DNA from: an uncultured Collinsella sp.
Lineage (GTDB): Bacteria; Actinomycetota; Coriobacteriia; Coriobacteriales; Coriobacteriaceae
Direction: 5' to 3'
DNA length: 64,000 nt
Assembly: GCA_900540935.1 (NCBI GenBank)
Contig: UQHW01000008.1
Coordinates: forward strand, 20,893-84,892
Shown in pieces: positions 62,660 to 64,000 of the stretch (position 1 is its first letter; each line of letters opens with the position of its first letter). The position numbers and the translations under genes were made by a program. Under the pieces are notes generated by a model, which was not told the origin of the DNA, did no database searches, and was given only the letters and a program-made list of their open reading frames with translations.

Positions 62660-63573
62660 TAGCGCACCTCGCTAGAATCGACGCCGGGCACGCGGCGGCA
62701 GGAATACTCGTCCGTGGCAAACTTAGGAATCTGCACGCACTCGAGCTCGCGGGCAAGCGCGGCCGAAAGCTCGATGCCGGCGGCGCGACGCACAGCCTGG
62801 ACGGCAAGCGGGGCCGAGATGCGGCGGCGGTAGTCGGCCGAGCCCCACAGGTTGGTGCCGTAGCTCAGCGCGCGCACGGATGCGGCCAGGGCGCGAAGCT
62901 CGTCCTCGGAAGGATGCTCGTTGGTAAGGCCGCACGCCTCGCCCTGCAGCAGGGTCGCACGCAGCGGGCGGGCGCCCACGGTGACATGCCAGCTGTTGTC
63001 CCACCAGGCAGCGGTGACGTTCAGCGAGGGGAAATCGGTCGCGGCCTTGCGCACGGCCTCGTAGCTCGCGCGGTAATCATGCTTGACGACCACGACATGC
63101 TCGATCACGTCGCGCACGTAGCCCATGTCCACGAACTCGGCGAGCGGCACGCGACCGGCACCCGTCAGCTCAACATAGGAATCGAGCGCGAGGAAGGCGG
63201 AGAGAACATCCGAGAAGCCAAAGCGGCCGTAGATGCTGCCGCCAACCGTGGCGGTATTGCGCAGCTGCACACCCACGATGTCATGGACGGCGAACTCAAA
63301 GACATTGTTGACAAGCGCGTTGAGCCCGGCATGACGCTCGAGCTGGCGCAGGGTGCACATGGCACCGATGCGAAACTCGGTCTCGGTCTCCTCGATCTGA
63401 TCGAGTCCACAGGCCGAAAGGTCAATCGCCGTCGCCACACGACGCGAACCCAGGCGCATCCAGATGCCGCCGCCCACAATCTTGTTATTGCGGTTCTTCT
63501 GCAAGAGCTCATAGGCTTCGGCCGCGTTTCCAACACGGACGTAGGTACCGAACTTGAGCACGTTCTCCCCCAT
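62659..63573 (-). CDS. Molybdenum hydroxylase FAD-binding subunit (XdhB-type)
   Basis: A 304-residue protein with the PCMH-type FAD domain: LLQKNRNNKIVGGGIWMRLG binds the diphosphate, and VQLRNTATVGGSIYGRFGFSDVLSAFLALD is the second FAD motif. A CO-dehydrogenase flavoprotein C-terminal domain follows (GSADYRRRISAPLAVQAVRRA). It passes electrons from the Fe-S domains of the fused subunit to NAD or a ferredoxin-type acceptor. Translation is coupled to that gene by TAATG. Confidence 0.9.
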   Translation of the reverse strand: MGENVLKFGTYVRVGNAAEAYELLQKNRNNKIVGGGIWMRLGSRRVATAIDLSACGLDQIEETETEFRIGAMCTLRQLERHAGLNALVNNVFEFAVHDIVGVQLRNTATVGGSIYGRFGFSDVLSAFLALDSYVELTGAGRVPLAEFVDMGYVRDVIEHVVVVKHDYRASYEAVRKAATDFPSLNVTAAWWDNSWHVTVGARPLRATLLQGEACGLTNEHPSEDELRALAASVRALSYGTNLWGSADYRRRISAPLAVQAVRRAAGIELSAALARELECVQIPKFATDEYSCRRVPGVDSSEVR

Positions 63574-63652
63574 CTCTTCACTTGTCCAGTACTTTTAAGT
63601 GTACCAAACGAGGGGCCGCACACCGTTTTAGGACAAAATCCACCTACCCATC

Positions 63653-63727
63653 CATAACTTGCGGTGAAATACGGACTGATTAGCCGTTCTGGGACGCTAA
63701 ACAGTCCGTATTTCACCGCAAGTTATG
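63653..63727. repeat. CR-A copy 4, 26-bp perfect palindrome
   Basis: Arms CATAACTTGCGGTGAAATAC (63653 on) and the exact complement (63702-63727). Compared with copy 1, AAGTTG/CAACTT has become AACTTG/CAAGTT, and the upper stem is ACGGACTG/CAGTCCGT, so both sides changed together. It stands between gdhA and the molybdenum hydroxylase genes. Confidence 0.85.
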
Positions 63728-63749
63728 AAGAGTCCTCCGGGATAGAAAA

Positions 63750-63775
63750 GGCTCCCAGCCGGATAGCTGGGAGCC
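63750..63775 (-). terminator. Terminator of gdhA
   Basis: The stem GGCTCCCAGC / GCTGGGAGCC with a 6-nt loop, followed leftward by TTTTC, lies 27 nt after the gdhA stop. Confidence 0.82.
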
Positions 63776-63802
63776 TCATCACATGCTATGTCGAGCGAAG
63801 AT

Positions 63803-64000
63803 TTAGCAGACGCCCTGGGCGAGCATGGCGTCGGCGACCTTCAGGAAGCCGGCGATGTTGGCGCCCATGACGAAGTTGCCCTCCTGGCCATACTCCTTGG
63901 CGGTGTCGTCTACGTTGTGGAACATGCCGCGCATGAGCTGCTCGAGCTTGCCGTCGACCTCCTCGAAGGTCCGGGACAGGTGCTCGGCATTCTGGCTCAT
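63803..64000 (-). CDS. gdhA: NADP-type glutamate dehydrogenase, C-terminal fragment (cut by window edge)
   Basis: The last 65 residues, SQNAEHLSRTFEEVDGKLEQLM through GNFVMGANIAGFLKVADAMLAQG, match the C-terminal helices of hexameric GdhA. The enzyme makes glutamate from 2-oxoglutarate and ammonia in the cytosol. The start and catalytic domain lie beyond the right edge. Confidence 0.9.
   Translation of the reverse strand: MSQNAEHLSRTFEEVDGKLEQLMRGMFHNVDDTAKEYGQEGNFVMGANIAGFLKVADAMLAQGVC

Noticed and set aside
59789..62662. 957-codon plus-strand ORF opposite the molybdenum hydroxylase
   Set aside because: Low-complexity, histidine/arginine/leucine-rich translation in the antisense of a well-defined enzyme.

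Overview
The window looks like a chromosomal segment of a gut actinobacterium of the class Coriobacteriia, most probably Collinsella. The reasons are high G+C with strongly GC-biased third codon positions, protein sequences of actinobacterial type (ClpX/ClpP/Tig, FolC, ThrS), GTG/TTG starts behind strong Shine-Dalgarno sites, and a gut-anaerobe gene set (sucrose PTS, xanthine dehydrogenase-like enzyme, GlpA-like flavoenzymes, DUF1667). The genus is an inference; no rRNA gene is present.

Layout. (1) 1-9.5 kb: housekeeping and sugar use: leuS (cut by the left edge), guaB, a ModE-type regulator, a degenerate PLP-fold protein, then a sucrose unit (GH32 hydrolase, PTS EIIBC, LacI regulator) with two LacI-type operators. 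(2) 9.6-20.8 kb: one leftward operon for a Gram-positive Pel-type exopolysaccharide (pelD with an N-terminal Rossmann domain, pelE-like, deacetylase, pelF, pelG), continuing into CotH, VTC and DUF4956 genes. (3) 21-32.5 kb: an accessory island, AT-rich from about 23.5 to 31 kb: an AlbA_2 protein between two copies of a large repeat, a gene broken by an in-frame stop, small coupled ORFs, a 1,218-residue Avs-like STAND NTPase (probable antiphage protein), and two neighbouring frameshifted genes. (4) 32.6-42.9 kb: a Wzx/Wzy-dependent capsule operon (LoaP/NusG-type antiterminator, initiating sugar transferase, six glycosyltransferases of families 2, 4, 8 and 32, polymerase, flippase). (5) 43-64 kb: thrS, a zinc-ribbon membrane protein, a three-gene GlpA-like oxidoreductase operon, a Pro-peptidase, folC, valS, clpX, clpP, tig, tRNA-Leu(UAG), a two-gene molybdenum hydroxylase, and the 3' end of gdhA.

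The most unusual signal is in the non-coding DNA. Between 45595 and 46211 lie sixteen 15-bp boxes (consensus TCTCGATCTGTAACA) spaced almost exactly 40 bp apart and strictly alternating in orientation, eight 80-bp palindromic units in all. The intergenic regions also carry at least five families of large structured repeats, here called CR-A (TTGCGGTG palindromes, 4 copies), CR-B (about 160-bp palindromes with an inner CCTGCGGTTTT motif, 4 copies), CR-C (3'-flanking hairpins, 2 copies), CR-D (compound hairpins beside leuS and valS, 2 copies) and CR-F (TTTGGGACGGGGCT, 3 copies). In several of these the paired arms change together between copies, so pairing is kept while sequence is not.
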